Positions 16,382-23,754 of a stretch of 64,000 nt of DNA are shown piece by piece. Both the position numbers and the translations under genes were made by a program. Position 1 is the first letter of the stretch. Every line of letters begins with the position of its first letter. Source of the stretch: Acidovorax sp. (GTDB lineage: Bacteria > Pseudomonadota > Gammaproteobacteria > Burkholderiales > Burkholderiaceae_C); contig JAITLO010000008.1 of assembly GCA_031277855.1 (NCBI GenBank), positions 124,001-188,000 on the forward strand. The letters run 5' to 3'. The notes below the pieces were generated by a model. It saw nothing but the letters and a program-made list of their open reading frames with translations, had not been told where the DNA came from and ran no database searches.

Positions 16382-16489
16382 GAATCGGCAGAAAACAAGA
16401 GGCCGAAGTGTAGGCAGTTGCCTGCCAGCCCTGCTGGCGAGCCCGGTTTGCCCCGTCGCCCTGCTGGAGCTTTGGCCTCTGCCGGAGGA

Positions 16490-16795
16490 TCAGGCGCTGC
16501 GGATCTCGAAAAAGCTGCCTTCGCCTTCGCCCAGGCCTTGCATGCCGGCCTCGGTGGCGGCGCGCACCGCCTTCATCCAGCGGGCAAAACCGGTCTTGAT
16601 TTCCTCGGTGATTTCTTCCGGTGGTTCTTCCTCCAGCCGCTGGGCCCATTGCAAGGTGGCGCAGACCTGTTCGGTGCTGCCCAGCTGGCGGGTCAGGGTC
16701 TTGGCGTAACGTTCTTCGGCCTTGGCGCGTGCGGCGTCCGGCAGACCATCAAAGTCGCACAGGGAGACGGTGAAAGTGGCTTCTGCGGTGTCCAT
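16490..16795 (-). CDS. Conserved small protein of unknown function, possibly SOS-regulated
   Basis: A 101-residue acidic, probably all-helical soluble protein with a D-F-D-G-L-P-D-A-A-R-A-K-A-E-E-R-Y segment. I do not recognise a named family. There is no signal peptide or membrane helix. A sequence matching the LexA box pattern CTGT-N8-ACAG lies only 24 bases upstream of its start codon. It is divergent from the alkyltransferase gene, so the two may share DNA-damage regulation. Confidence 0.7.
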   Translation of the reverse strand: MDTAEATFTVSLCDFDGLPDAARAKAEERYAKTLTRQLGSTEQVCATLQWAQRLEEEPPEEITEEIKTGFARWMKAVRAATEAGMQGLGEGEGSFFEIRSA

Positions 16796-16818
16796 GCTGC
16801 AGGTAAAAAAGTTGATGA

Positions 16819-16834
16819 CTGTGTAAATATACAG
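16819..16834. promoter_or_regulatory. Candidate LexA (SOS) box
   Basis: The sequence CTGTGTAAATATACAG fits the LexA consensus CTGT-N8-ACAG exactly, with an AT-rich centre. It lies in the 141-bp divergent region between the 101-residue protein gene (start 16795) and ogt (start 16937). A second, shorter palindrome CTGTGTGTACAG follows at 16846-16857. The assignment rests on the match alone. Confidence 0.6.
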
Positions 16835-16936
16835 TTAAACACTGGCTGTGTGTACAGTGTTTTGATTTTTTTGCTGCAGCGTGGTGCCGGCGCCGCACAA
16901 TGGGCCTCTTGTTTCGCCTGTTTTTTATCGCTTGTC

Positions 16937-17674
16937 ATGCTGTCTTCTGCCTTGCCTGCTGATCTGGCCGACCCATCGTGCGGCCATGGCCATGCCTTGT
17001 TTGTGACCCGCATAGGTGTTTGTGCCCTGGCCTGGAATGCCCAGGCCGTGCTGGCCATGCAACTGCCCGAGGCCAGTGTCCAGGCGACGCAGACACGCAT
17101 GCTGGGCGAGCTGGCCCAGCGCCTGACAGACATTGATGCACCAGCGCAAGGCCTGTGGGTGCAGGCGAATGCTGCCGGGCAACTGCCAGACCATGCAGGG
17201 CAAGCGGTCGCCGGTGTGCAGCAATTGCTGGCAGGGCAGCATGCGCATGCAGAGGACGCCAGCGATGAAGCTGTGTGGACCACGACCGTGCCTGCCGCCG
17301 TGCTGGGGGATTTGCGCCACCACCACGAAGCTGCGGCCGCAGGCGGACTGCCCCAGTTGCTGGACATTCCCCTGGACTGGCGCGGCGTGCCGGACTTTGC
17401 GCGCCAGGTCTATGTGTTAACGCGGGCAATTGTCCCTGGCCAGACCCGCACCTATGGCGATCTGGCCCAGGAGCTGGGTGGCCTGGGCTTGGCACGGGCC
17501 GTGGGCCAGGCACTGGGGGCCAACCCTTTTGCCCCCATCGTGCCCTGCCACCGTGTGCTGGCGGCCGGACGCGAGCCGGGTGGTTTCTCCGGCGGCCAGG
17601 GCGCTCTGACCAAGCTGCGCATGCTGGAGCTGGAAGGGGCGGCCTGGGGTGGCACACGCTCCTTGTTCGAATAG
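16937..17674 (+). CDS. ogt: Methylated-DNA--protein-cysteine S-methyltransferase
   Basis: A 245-residue O6-alkylguanine-DNA alkyltransferase, which repairs O6-methylguanine by suicidal transfer to its own cysteine. The C-terminal active site P-C-H-R-V is at about residues 204-208, preceded by A-R-A-V-G-Q-A-L-G-A-N-P and followed by G-G-F-S-G-G. The helix-turn-helix-like G-Q-T-R-T-Y-G-D-L-A segment also fits. The protein is longer than the usual 160-190 residues because of an alanine-rich N-terminal half. The frame runs open far upstream opposite the methyltransferase gene; the ATG at 16937 is the first sensible start. A possible LexA box lies about 100 bp upstream. Confidence 0.9.
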   Translation: MLSSALPADLADPSCGHGHALFVTRIGVCALAWNAQAVLAMQLPEASVQATQTRMLGELAQRLTDIDAPAQGLWVQANAAGQLPDHAGQAVAGVQQLLAGQHAHAEDASDEAVWTTTVPAAVLGDLRHHHEAAAAGGLPQLLDIPLDWRGVPDFARQVYVLTRAIVPGQTRTYGDLAQELGGLGLARAVGQALGANPFAPIVPCHRVLAAGREPGGFSGGQGALTKLRMLELEGAAWGGTRSLFE

Positions 17675-17690
17675 GCTTGTGTAGGGGCGT

Positions 17691-18107
17691 CTACAGCGAT
17701 GGGACGCCCGCCACATAGTCCCGCAGCCGCTGCTGCAATCGAGGGACTGCGTTGGGGTGCGACAGGAATTCGGCGAGCGCCATAAAGCACCATTGCTGGC
17801 CCTCGTCACCGAATTGAATGGCCGCGCTGTCGCTGTCGGTCAGCGTGCCCACCATGAAGTAGGAGCCGGAGTGATGGCCAGAGGGGTAGTGGCGGCGCCA
17901 GTGCACGCAGCTCGGCAAGAGTGCAATGCCGAACTCCTCCTGGACTTCTCTGAGCACGCATTCCATCGCGGTTTCATTGCCTTCTCTGCCGCCGCCGGGG
18001 AGATCCCAGCACCCCGGGAACGGAATCGTCGCCTTGTCGTCGCGCTGGTAAACCAGTAGTTGGGTGCCCAGAAACAGCGCGATCTTGGCACCTTGGAAAT
18101 CCTCCAT
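17691..18107 (-). CDS. Nudix hydrolase
   Basis: A 138-residue Nudix-fold pyrophosphohydrolase. The Nudix box is complete: G-G-R-E-G-N-E followed by seven residues and R-E-V-Q-E-E-F-G-I (about residues 40-62), with all metal-binding glutamates present. The start at 18107 has a GGAGG site; a longer frame to 18638 is not conserved. The substrate is unknown; such small enzymes often clean up oxidised or excess nucleotides. It converges with ogt, which suggests but does not prove a housekeeping role linked to nucleotide damage. Confidence 0.88.
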   Translation of the reverse strand: MEDFQGAKIALFLGTQLLVYQRDDKATIPFPGCWDLPGGGREGNETAMECVLREVQEEFGIALLPSCVHWRRHYPSGHHSGSYFMVGTLTDSDSAAIQFGDEGQQWCFMALAEFLSHPNAVPRLQQRLRDYVAGVPSL

Positions 18108-18403
18108 GAACTGCCTCCATATAGGGAGGGCTTGAGTGTGCGTGAAAACCGCGCGGCCTGGGGTTGCCATATGCAACGCCGGTGCGGCCCTGGGCTGCCA
18201 TGTGTGCAATGGCATCGCGCGATGGCATGCGATTTCTGGATACGGCGCAGCAGGCCAAGCGCCGCGCAACACAGGCTGCGCCCAGGTGACAGGGCGAGCG
18301 CAGGCCCACTTGCACAATGGGCAGCATAGATACAACGGGCAAGGCCATCGACTGCGCTGGCTGCAGGCCGTTGATTTCACAACACAGCAAGGAGACCACC
18401 CCC

Positions 18404-19195
18404 ATGGCACATACCGTGCAGCAATTGTTCGATTTGAGCGGCCAGACCGCGCTGGTGACCGGGGGCTCGCGCGGGCTGGGCTTGCAGATGGCCCAGGCGC
18501 TGGGCGAGGCCGGGGCCAAGGTGATGCTGACATCGCGCAAGGCTGCCGACCTGGAAGAGGCGGTAGCCACGCTGCAGGCCCAGGGCATTGATGCGCAGTG
18601 GATTGCCGCCGACTGCGCCAAGGAAGAAGACATAGCACGCCTGGCCACGCAGACGCTGGAGCGCATGGGCCATGTGGACATTCTGGTCAACAACGCCGGC
18701 GCCAGCTGGGGCGCGCCGGCAGAGGACCATCCGCTTGCGGCTTGGGACAAGGTGATGAACCTGAACGTGCGCGGCTATTTTTTGCTCAGCCAGCAGATCG
18801 CTAAGCGCAGCATGATTGCGCGCCGCAGCGGTCGCATCATCAATCTGGCCTCGATTGCGGCGCTGGGGGGCAACCCCGTGGCCATGCAGACCATTGCCTA
18901 CAACACTTCCAAGGGCGCGGTGCTGAACTTCACCCGTGCGCTGGCTGGCGAGTGGGGGCGTTATGGCATCACGGTCAACGCCATCTGCCCGGGCTTTTTC
19001 CGCACCAAGATGGCCGAGGTGCTGATCGACGCCATGGGCGAAGACAAGATGGCAGCCCATGCCCCGCTGGGCCGCCTGGGCGATGACGAAGACCTCAAGG
19101 GCATCACCTTGCTTTACGCCAGCGCCGCAGGCAAGCACATCACCGGCCAGTGGATGGCGGTGGACGGCGGCGTCAGCGCGTTGGTGGGGGGCTGA
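18404..19195 (+). CDS. Short-chain dehydrogenase/reductase
   Basis: A 263-residue NAD(P)-dependent SDR of the FabG/gluconate 5-dehydrogenase type. The cofactor motif T-G-G-S-R-G-L-G is at about residues 18-25, N-N-A-G at about 96-99, and the catalytic S...Y-N-T-S-K with the serine in N-L-A-S-I-A and Y-K around residues 167-171. An AAGGAG site at 18389-18394 supports this start. It is followed by a thioesterase gene in the same direction; together they suggest hydroxyacyl- or acyl-CoA metabolism. Confidence 0.9.
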   Translation: MAHTVQQLFDLSGQTALVTGGSRGLGLQMAQALGEAGAKVMLTSRKAADLEEAVATLQAQGIDAQWIAADCAKEEDIARLATQTLERMGHVDILVNNAGASWGAPAEDHPLAAWDKVMNLNVRGYFLLSQQIAKRSMIARRSGRIINLASIAALGGNPVAMQTIAYNTSKGAVLNFTRALAGEWGRYGITVNAICPGFFRTKMAEVLIDAMGEDKMAAHAPLGRLGDDEDLKGITLLYASAAGKHITGQWMAVDGGVSALVGG

Positions 19196-19305
19196 AGTCG
19201 CCGCAGGCGACGCAGGGGGGCTTATCTTTTGGGTGACAGCCATTTGCACGGCGCGGGCCCGCAGCGCGGCTATGCTTGCGCCCGCAACTTTTCTGGAGAC
19301 TGATC

Positions 19306-19743
19306 TTGCTGAGCTTTGGCGCCCACCCCATTCCCTTTGTCGACCACCTGGGCTTTACGCTGCACAAGATGGAGAACGGCGAGTCCGAGCTGCGCTACGA
19401 AGCCGAGCCCGCGCATTTGAATACCTTTGGCGTGACCCACGGCGGCGCAAGCATGACGCTGCTGGATGTGACCATGGCCGTGGCCGCACGCAGCCTGGAA
19501 AGCGATGACTTTGGCTGCGTGACCATCGAGATGAAGACCAGCTTTATGCAGCCCGCGCGCGGCATGCTGGTGTCCAAAGGCCTGGTGCTGCACCGTACCA
19601 AGACCATGGCCTATTGCGAGGGCAAGGTCTATGACGGCGAGGGCAGGCTGTGCAGCCATGCCACCGGCACCTTCAAATACATGCCGCGTACCGTGCGCCC
19701 GGGAAGCAAGGATGCCAAGGATACGGTGATCGCTACGGATTGA
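19306..19743 (+). CDS. PaaI-like hot-dog thioesterase
   Basis: A 145-residue single hot-dog domain protein. The motif V-T-H-G-G-A-S-M-T-L-L-D-V (about residues 41-53) is the active-site signature of PaaI-type acyl-CoA thioesterases. I choose the TTG start at 19306 because a GGAG site lies seven bases before it; an in-frame ATG at 19276 has no such site and adds ten residues. It probably hydrolyses a medium-chain or aromatic acyl-CoA. The SDR gene lies 110 bp upstream on the same strand. Confidence 0.87.
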   Translation: MLSFGAHPIPFVDHLGFTLHKMENGESELRYEAEPAHLNTFGVTHGGASMTLLDVTMAVAARSLESDDFGCVTIEMKTSFMQPARGMLVSKGLVLHRTKTMAYCEGKVYDGEGRLCSHATGTFKYMPRTVRPGSKDAKDTVIATD

Positions 19744-19758
19744 GGCGTTGAGATGAAG

Positions 19759-19870
19759 CACCCCCTGAGCCGCTGCGCGTCTTCCCCCTCTCTTGCGCTA
19801 CGCGCCGGAGGGGGACGGCACCAGCGCTGCGGGGCGGCGCGGCCGGCGTAGGCCCTTGCGCGGTGCCCCA
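19759..19870. repeat. GC-rich dispersed repeat, copy 1
   Basis: The element begins CACCCCCTGAGCCGCTGCGCG and continues through CTTCCCCCTC ... GGAGGGGGACGGCACCAGCGC to a GGGGCGGC segment. A near-identical copy in the same orientation lies at 21014-21132 and a third, more diverged, at 37974-38110. Such repeats are common between genes in Comamonadaceae. The CCCCCTC/GAGGGGG arms can form a hairpin. Copies 1 and 2 flank the reductase gene at 19997-21013. Confidence 0.85.
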
Positions 19871-19996
19871 TATGGCGGCGCGGTGCAAAGCAGATGCACG
19901 GAGTGCTGCTGTCATGGCAGCATAAATTTCAAAGTAAACCAGGCTGTAGGGCGCATCAAATAAGCGCAGGCAGCTATCACAACTGAAGGAGACGAT

Positions 19997-21013
19997 ATGC
20001 CACGCAATCCGCAAATTCTGTTGGACAACCGCCCCCAGGGCGAAGCTGTCGCCAGCAACTTCCGTTTGGTGGAGACCGACACACCGGCCTTGGCCGATGG
20101 CCAGGTGCTGGTGCGCCACCACTTCCTCAGCCTGGATCCGTATATGCGCGGCCGCATGAACGATGCCAAGAGCTATGCCGCACCCCAGCCCCTGGGCGAG
20201 GTGATGCAGGGCGGCACCGTGGGTGTGGTGGAGCAAAGTCGTCACCCGCGCTTTCAGTCTGGTGACCAGGTGGTGGGCATGGGGGGCTGGCAGCATTACA
20301 GCGTGGTGGATGGCAATGCGCCCGGCATGCTGCGCAAGGTGGACACCACCCATGTGCCGCTGTCGTACTACCTGGGCGCCGTAGGCATGCCAGGGGTTAC
20401 GGCCTGGTATGGGCTGGACCGCATCATCGCACCCAAGTCCGGTGAAACCGTGGTGGTCAGTGCCGCCACGGGCGCTGTGGGCAGTGCCTTTGCCGCACTG
20501 GCCAAGGCACGCGGCTGCCGCGTGGTGGGCATTGCCGGTGGGCCGGAGAAATGCGCTTATGCGCTGGAAGAGCTGGGCTTTGATGCCTGCATTGACTACC
20601 GCCTGCATGCCGATGTGAAGTCCATGGCCGCTGCCTTGAAAGAGGCATGCCCGGATGGCATCGACGGCTATTTTGACAACGTGGGCGGCTACATCCTGGA
20701 TGCCGTGCTGCTGCGCATGAACGCCTTTGGCCGCATTGCCCTGTGCGGCATGATTGCCGGCTACGACGGCCAGCCCCTGCCCATGACCCATCCGGCGCTG
20801 ATTCTGGTGAATCGCCTCAAGCTGCAGGGCTTTATCGTCAGCGAGCATATGGAGCATTGGCCTGCCGCGCTGGCCGAGCTGTCTGGCCTGGTGCAACAGG
20901 GGCAGCTGCATCCGCGCGAATCGGTGGCCCAGGGTTTGGCGGCCGCGCCGGAGGCGTTTCTCGGCCTGCTCAAGGGCAAAAACTTTGGCAAACAGCTTGT
21001 GAAACTGATGTAA
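19997..21013 (+). CDS. Medium-chain NADP-dependent oxidoreductase (CurA/LTB4DH-like)
   Basis: A 338-residue zinc-independent medium-chain dehydrogenase/reductase of the curcumin reductase, leukotriene B4 12-hydroxydehydrogenase and 2-alkenal reductase group. L-D-P-Y-M-R-G-R-M lies near residues 48-56. The nucleotide-binding motif is A-A-T-G-A-V-G-S-A-F-A near 155-165. No structural or catalytic zinc ligands are visible. A GGAG site lies upstream of 19997. These enzymes reduce the C=C bond of alpha,beta-unsaturated carbonyl compounds. The gene is bracketed by two direct copies of a GC-rich repeat. Confidence 0.9.
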   Translation: MPRNPQILLDNRPQGEAVASNFRLVETDTPALADGQVLVRHHFLSLDPYMRGRMNDAKSYAAPQPLGEVMQGGTVGVVEQSRHPRFQSGDQVVGMGGWQHYSVVDGNAPGMLRKVDTTHVPLSYYLGAVGMPGVTAWYGLDRIIAPKSGETVVVSAATGAVGSAFAALAKARGCRVVGIAGGPEKCAYALEELGFDACIDYRLHADVKSMAAALKEACPDGIDGYFDNVGGYILDAVLLRMNAFGRIALCGMIAGYDGQPLPMTHPALILVNRLKLQGFIVSEHMEHWPAALAELSGLVQQGQLHPRESVAQGLAAAPEAFLGLLKGKNFGKQLVKLM

Positions 21014-21132
21014 CACCCCCTGAGCCGCTGCGCGTCTTCCCCCTCTTTAGGCGCTGCGCGCCGGAGGGGGACGGCACCAGCGCGGCGGGGCGGCCCTTGC
21101 GCTGTGCCCTGACCTGGGCTGCGCCAGTTTTG
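21014..21132. repeat. GC-rich dispersed repeat, copy 2
   Basis: This copy starts immediately after the TAA stop codon of the oxidoreductase gene with CACCCCCTGAGCCGCTGCGC and matches the copy at 19759-19870 closely. It extends into a CTGCGCCAGTTTTG tail that is also recognisable in the copy at 37974-38110. Confidence 0.85.
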
Positions 21133-21276
21133 TTGACCATGGGCAGTGGTAAGGCACGTTGTGGAGGATGGCCTGGTTCTGGCTGGGCTTTTCGGACCCG
21201 CTCCGACCTGCAGGCTTGCCATTTGGGGATGAGTTTGGGGCGCAAAAAAGAGTTACGCAAAAAGGAGACATGCAAG

Positions 21277-22185
21277 ATGCTGCAAGATTTGAAAGCAAAA
21301 ACCGCAGTGCTGACCGGTGCCGGCTCGGGCTTTGGTCTGGAATGTGCCCGTATCGGTGCGCGTGCCGGCATGCGTTTGGTGCTGGTGGATGTGCAGGCCG
21401 ACGCGCTGGAACGCGCCGAGGCCGAGGCGCGTGCACTGGGAGCTGCCGATGTGCTGGCCCGGCGCGTGGATGTGTCCAGCGGCGAAGCCATGGCCGCGCT
21501 GGCGCAAGAGGTGCAGCAGCGCTTTGGTGCGCCGCACCTGGTGTTTAACAACGCCGGCGTGGGCGGTGGTGGCCTGCTGTGGGAGCAAAGCGAGGCCGAC
21601 TGGGAATGGATTTTGGGCGTCAACCTTTGGGGTGTGATCCATGGCGTGCGCCTGTTCACCCCCATGATGCTGGAGGCCGCGCGGCAAGACCCGAACTGGC
21701 GCGGCCACATCGTCAACACCGCCAGCATGGCCGGGCTGCTGGCCCCGCCCAATATGGGGGTCTACAACGTCAGCAAACATGCCGTGGTGGCGCTGACCGA
21801 AACCCTCTACCAGGACTTGCGCCTGGTGACGGACCAGCTGCACTGCAGCCTGCTGTGCCCGTATTTTGTCGCTACCGGCATAGCCGACAGCGAACGCAAC
21901 CGCCCCACCGATATGGTTGCGGCCACGCTGACGACCAGCCAGAAGATTGCCCGTGCCATGACGCAAAAAGCCGTGGGCTCAGGCAAGGTCACGGCGGCCG
22001 ATATCGCCGAGAAAGTGTTTGCTGCTGTGGCGGGCAATCAGTTCTATATCTTCAGCCACCCCCATGCACTGGGCAATGTGCAGACCCGTATGGAGGACAT
22101 GCTGCAGCAGCGCAACCCCACGGATGCCTTGGCAGGCCGGCCCGAAGTAAGCGAGCAGCTGCGCACTGCCTTACGCAGCGCATAG
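21277..22185 (+). CDS. Short-chain dehydrogenase/reductase
   Basis: A 302-residue SDR with T-G-A-G-S-G-F-G at about residues 13-20, N-N-A-G-V-G-G near 92 and the Y-N-V-S-K catalytic pair near residue 168, with the serine in N-T-A-S-M-A. The C-terminal extension beyond 260 residues is typical of the group near NAD-binding enzymes annotated as SDR family oxidoreductases of fatty or alicyclic alcohol metabolism. The start at 21277 has an AAAGGAG site. An alternative ATG seven bases earlier is in another frame. A strong terminator follows. The substrate is unknown. Confidence 0.88.
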   Translation: MLQDLKAKTAVLTGAGSGFGLECARIGARAGMRLVLVDVQADALERAEAEARALGAADVLARRVDVSSGEAMAALAQEVQQRFGAPHLVFNNAGVGGGGLLWEQSEADWEWILGVNLWGVIHGVRLFTPMMLEAARQDPNWRGHIVNTASMAGLLAPPNMGVYNVSKHAVVALTETLYQDLRLVTDQLHCSLLCPYFVATGIADSERNRPTDMVAATLTTSQKIARAMTQKAVGSGKVTAADIAEKVFAAVAGNQFYIFSHPHALGNVQTRMEDMLQQRNPTDALAGRPEVSEQLRTALRSA

Positions 22186-22220
22186 CCTGCAAGGGGAAGA
22201 AGGAGAGGACAGGGAGGGAC

Positions 22221-22250
22221 AAAAAAATGCCAGATGCTGGCATTTTTTTT
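22221..22250. terminator. Intrinsic terminator after the SDR gene
   Basis: ATGCCAG and CTGGCAT form a perfect stem with a three-base loop, preceded by seven A and followed by eight T. It lies about 40 bases after the SDR stop codon and separates it from the efflux operon. It would work in both directions. Confidence 0.92.
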
Positions 22251-22347
22251 GCATTGAAGGGGGTGAGCCTGCATAGGGCCATTTCAGGCAGATCTAGCGC
22301 ATGCAGAATGCCGGAGCGGCCTAGGAATATGCCCTACATTGCTAGGC

Positions 22348-22362
22348 TTTACGAAGCGTAAA
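22348..22362. promoter_or_regulatory. Palindrome upstream of the RND efflux operon
   Basis: TTTACGAAGCGTAAA is a perfect 6-3-6 palindrome 57 bp before the assigned start of the adaptor gene. It is a candidate operator for the TetR-family regulator encoded at the other end of the operon. This is inference from position and symmetry only. Confidence 0.35.
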
Positions 22363-22419
22363 CATGAGCAGGCCAGAATGGCCTACCCTGACAACTTCCA
22401 CCCCCTTTCTTTCCATCCC

Positions 22420-23739
22420 ATGAAGACAGTCAAACAAGAACGCCTAGATCAGCACCAGGCGCAGGCCCTGTGTGGCCCTCGATCTGCCGATTTAGCGTCC
22501 CAGCGTGGTCGCCTGGGAGGGCGGTGGCGCGGTAGCGCACTGGCCCTGGCCGTCGTCATGGTGCTGGCCGCCTGCTCCAGGGCTGCGGATGCACCAGTGG
22601 CTGCCGCCAAGCCTATGCCCGAAGTGGGCGTGGTGACGCTGAAGCCGCAGAACCAGCAGCTTGACACCAGCTTGCCAGGGCGCACCCGCGCCTTTATGAC
22701 AGCCGAGGTGCGGCCCCAGGTCTCGGGCATCATCCAAAAGCGCTTGTTTACCGAAGGCGCGCAGGTCAAGCAGGGGCAGCCGCTCTACCAGATTGATGCA
22801 GCCTCGCTGCAGGCCACCGAAGCCAGCGCCGTTGCCGCCCTGGCCAAGGCCGAAGCCAGCTTGCGCACGCTGACAGCGACGGCACGCCGCAATGCCGAGC
22901 TGGTGAAGATCGACGCCATCAGCCAGCAGGTCTATGAAGAAGGCCAGGCCTCCGTGGTCCAGGCGCAGTCCGATGTGGGCGTGGCCAAGGCCAATCTGGA
23001 GACGGCGCGCATCAACCTCAAGTACAGCCGCATTGAAGCCCCCATTGGTGGCCGCATTGCACTGTCCACCGTGACACCGGGTGCACTGGTCACGGCCAAC
23101 CAGACCACGGCGCTGACCACCATCGTCCAGATGGACCCCATGTATGTGGACTTCACCCAGTCCAGCACCGAGCTGGTGCAGCTCAAGCGCGATATTGAGG
23201 CAGGCCGCTTTGCCAAGGTGGATGGCGACAAGATTGCCGTGCGCATCCGTCTGGATGACGGCAGCGACTACCCGCACCAGGGCAAGCTGGCCTATGCCGG
23301 CGTGATCGTCAACGACAGCACGGGCACTTTGACGCTGCGCGCCCTGGTCCCCAACCCCGACGGCCTGCTGATGCCGGGCATGTATGTGCAGGCCCTGCTG
23401 CCCACGGCCCTGGCGCCCGATGCGCTGCTGCTGCCCCAGCAGTCTGTGACGCGTGACCTGACGGGCCGCCCCAGCGTGCTGGTGGCCAAGAGCGATGACA
23501 CCCTGGAAAAGCGCGATGTGGAGCTCAGCCGCGCCCTGGGGGCCTCCTGGCTGGTGCAGGCAGGCCTGCAGCCGGGCGAGCGTGTGATGGTCGACGGTTT
23601 TCAGCGTGCCAAGCCGGGTGACAAGGTCAGCCCGGTGGAGGTGGACATGCAGGCCAAGGCCGAACGCCAGAGCAAGCCTGGGATGCCGCCGGTGCAGACC
23701 GCGGCAGATGCCCCGGCCAGCACCAAATCGGCCCTGTAA
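22420..23739 (+). CDS. RND efflux periplasmic adaptor lipoprotein (MexA/AcrA-like)
   Basis: A 439-residue membrane fusion protein that joins the inner-membrane pump to the outer-membrane channel. Starting at 22420 gives a positively charged N-region, a hydrophobic stretch and a lipobox V-L-A-A-C with the lipid-anchored cysteine at residue 52. The N-region is long, so the true start may be later or at 22378; no strong ribosome binding site decides it. The lipoyl-domain half-motifs are visible (V-R-P-Q-V-S-G-I-I near 95; I-E-A-P-I-G-G-R-I near 205), as is the V-V-Q-M-D-P-M-Y-V-D-F-T-Q segment typical of MexA/AcrA. It is the first gene of a three-gene efflux operon. Confidence 0.9.
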   Translation: MKTVKQERLDQHQAQALCGPRSADLASQRGRLGGRWRGSALALAVVMVLAACSRAADAPVAAAKPMPEVGVVTLKPQNQQLDTSLPGRTRAFMTAEVRPQVSGIIQKRLFTEGAQVKQGQPLYQIDAASLQATEASAVAALAKAEASLRTLTATARRNAELVKIDAISQQVYEEGQASVVQAQSDVGVAKANLETARINLKYSRIEAPIGGRIALSTVTPGALVTANQTTALTTIVQMDPMYVDFTQSSTELVQLKRDIEAGRFAKVDGDKIAVRIRLDDGSDYPHQGKLAYAGVIVNDSTGTLTLRALVPNPDGLLMPGMYVQALLPTALAPDALLLPQQSVTRDLTGRPSVLVAKSDDTLEKRDVELSRALGASWLVQAGLQPGERVMVDGFQRAKPGDKVSPVEVDMQAKAERQSKPGMPPVQTAADAPASTKSAL

Positions 23740-23754
23740 ACACGGGGCACATAC

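Noticed and set aside
15392..16936. Long plus-strand extension upstream of ogt
   Set aside because: It is antisense to the methyltransferase and the 101-residue gene. The alkyltransferase domain starts only after 16937.
18195..18240. CATCGCGCGATG palindrome and ATGGCAT direct repeats upstream of the SDR gene
   Set aside because: They could form an operator, but such short GC-rich palindromes are common at this base composition and no regulator is nearby.
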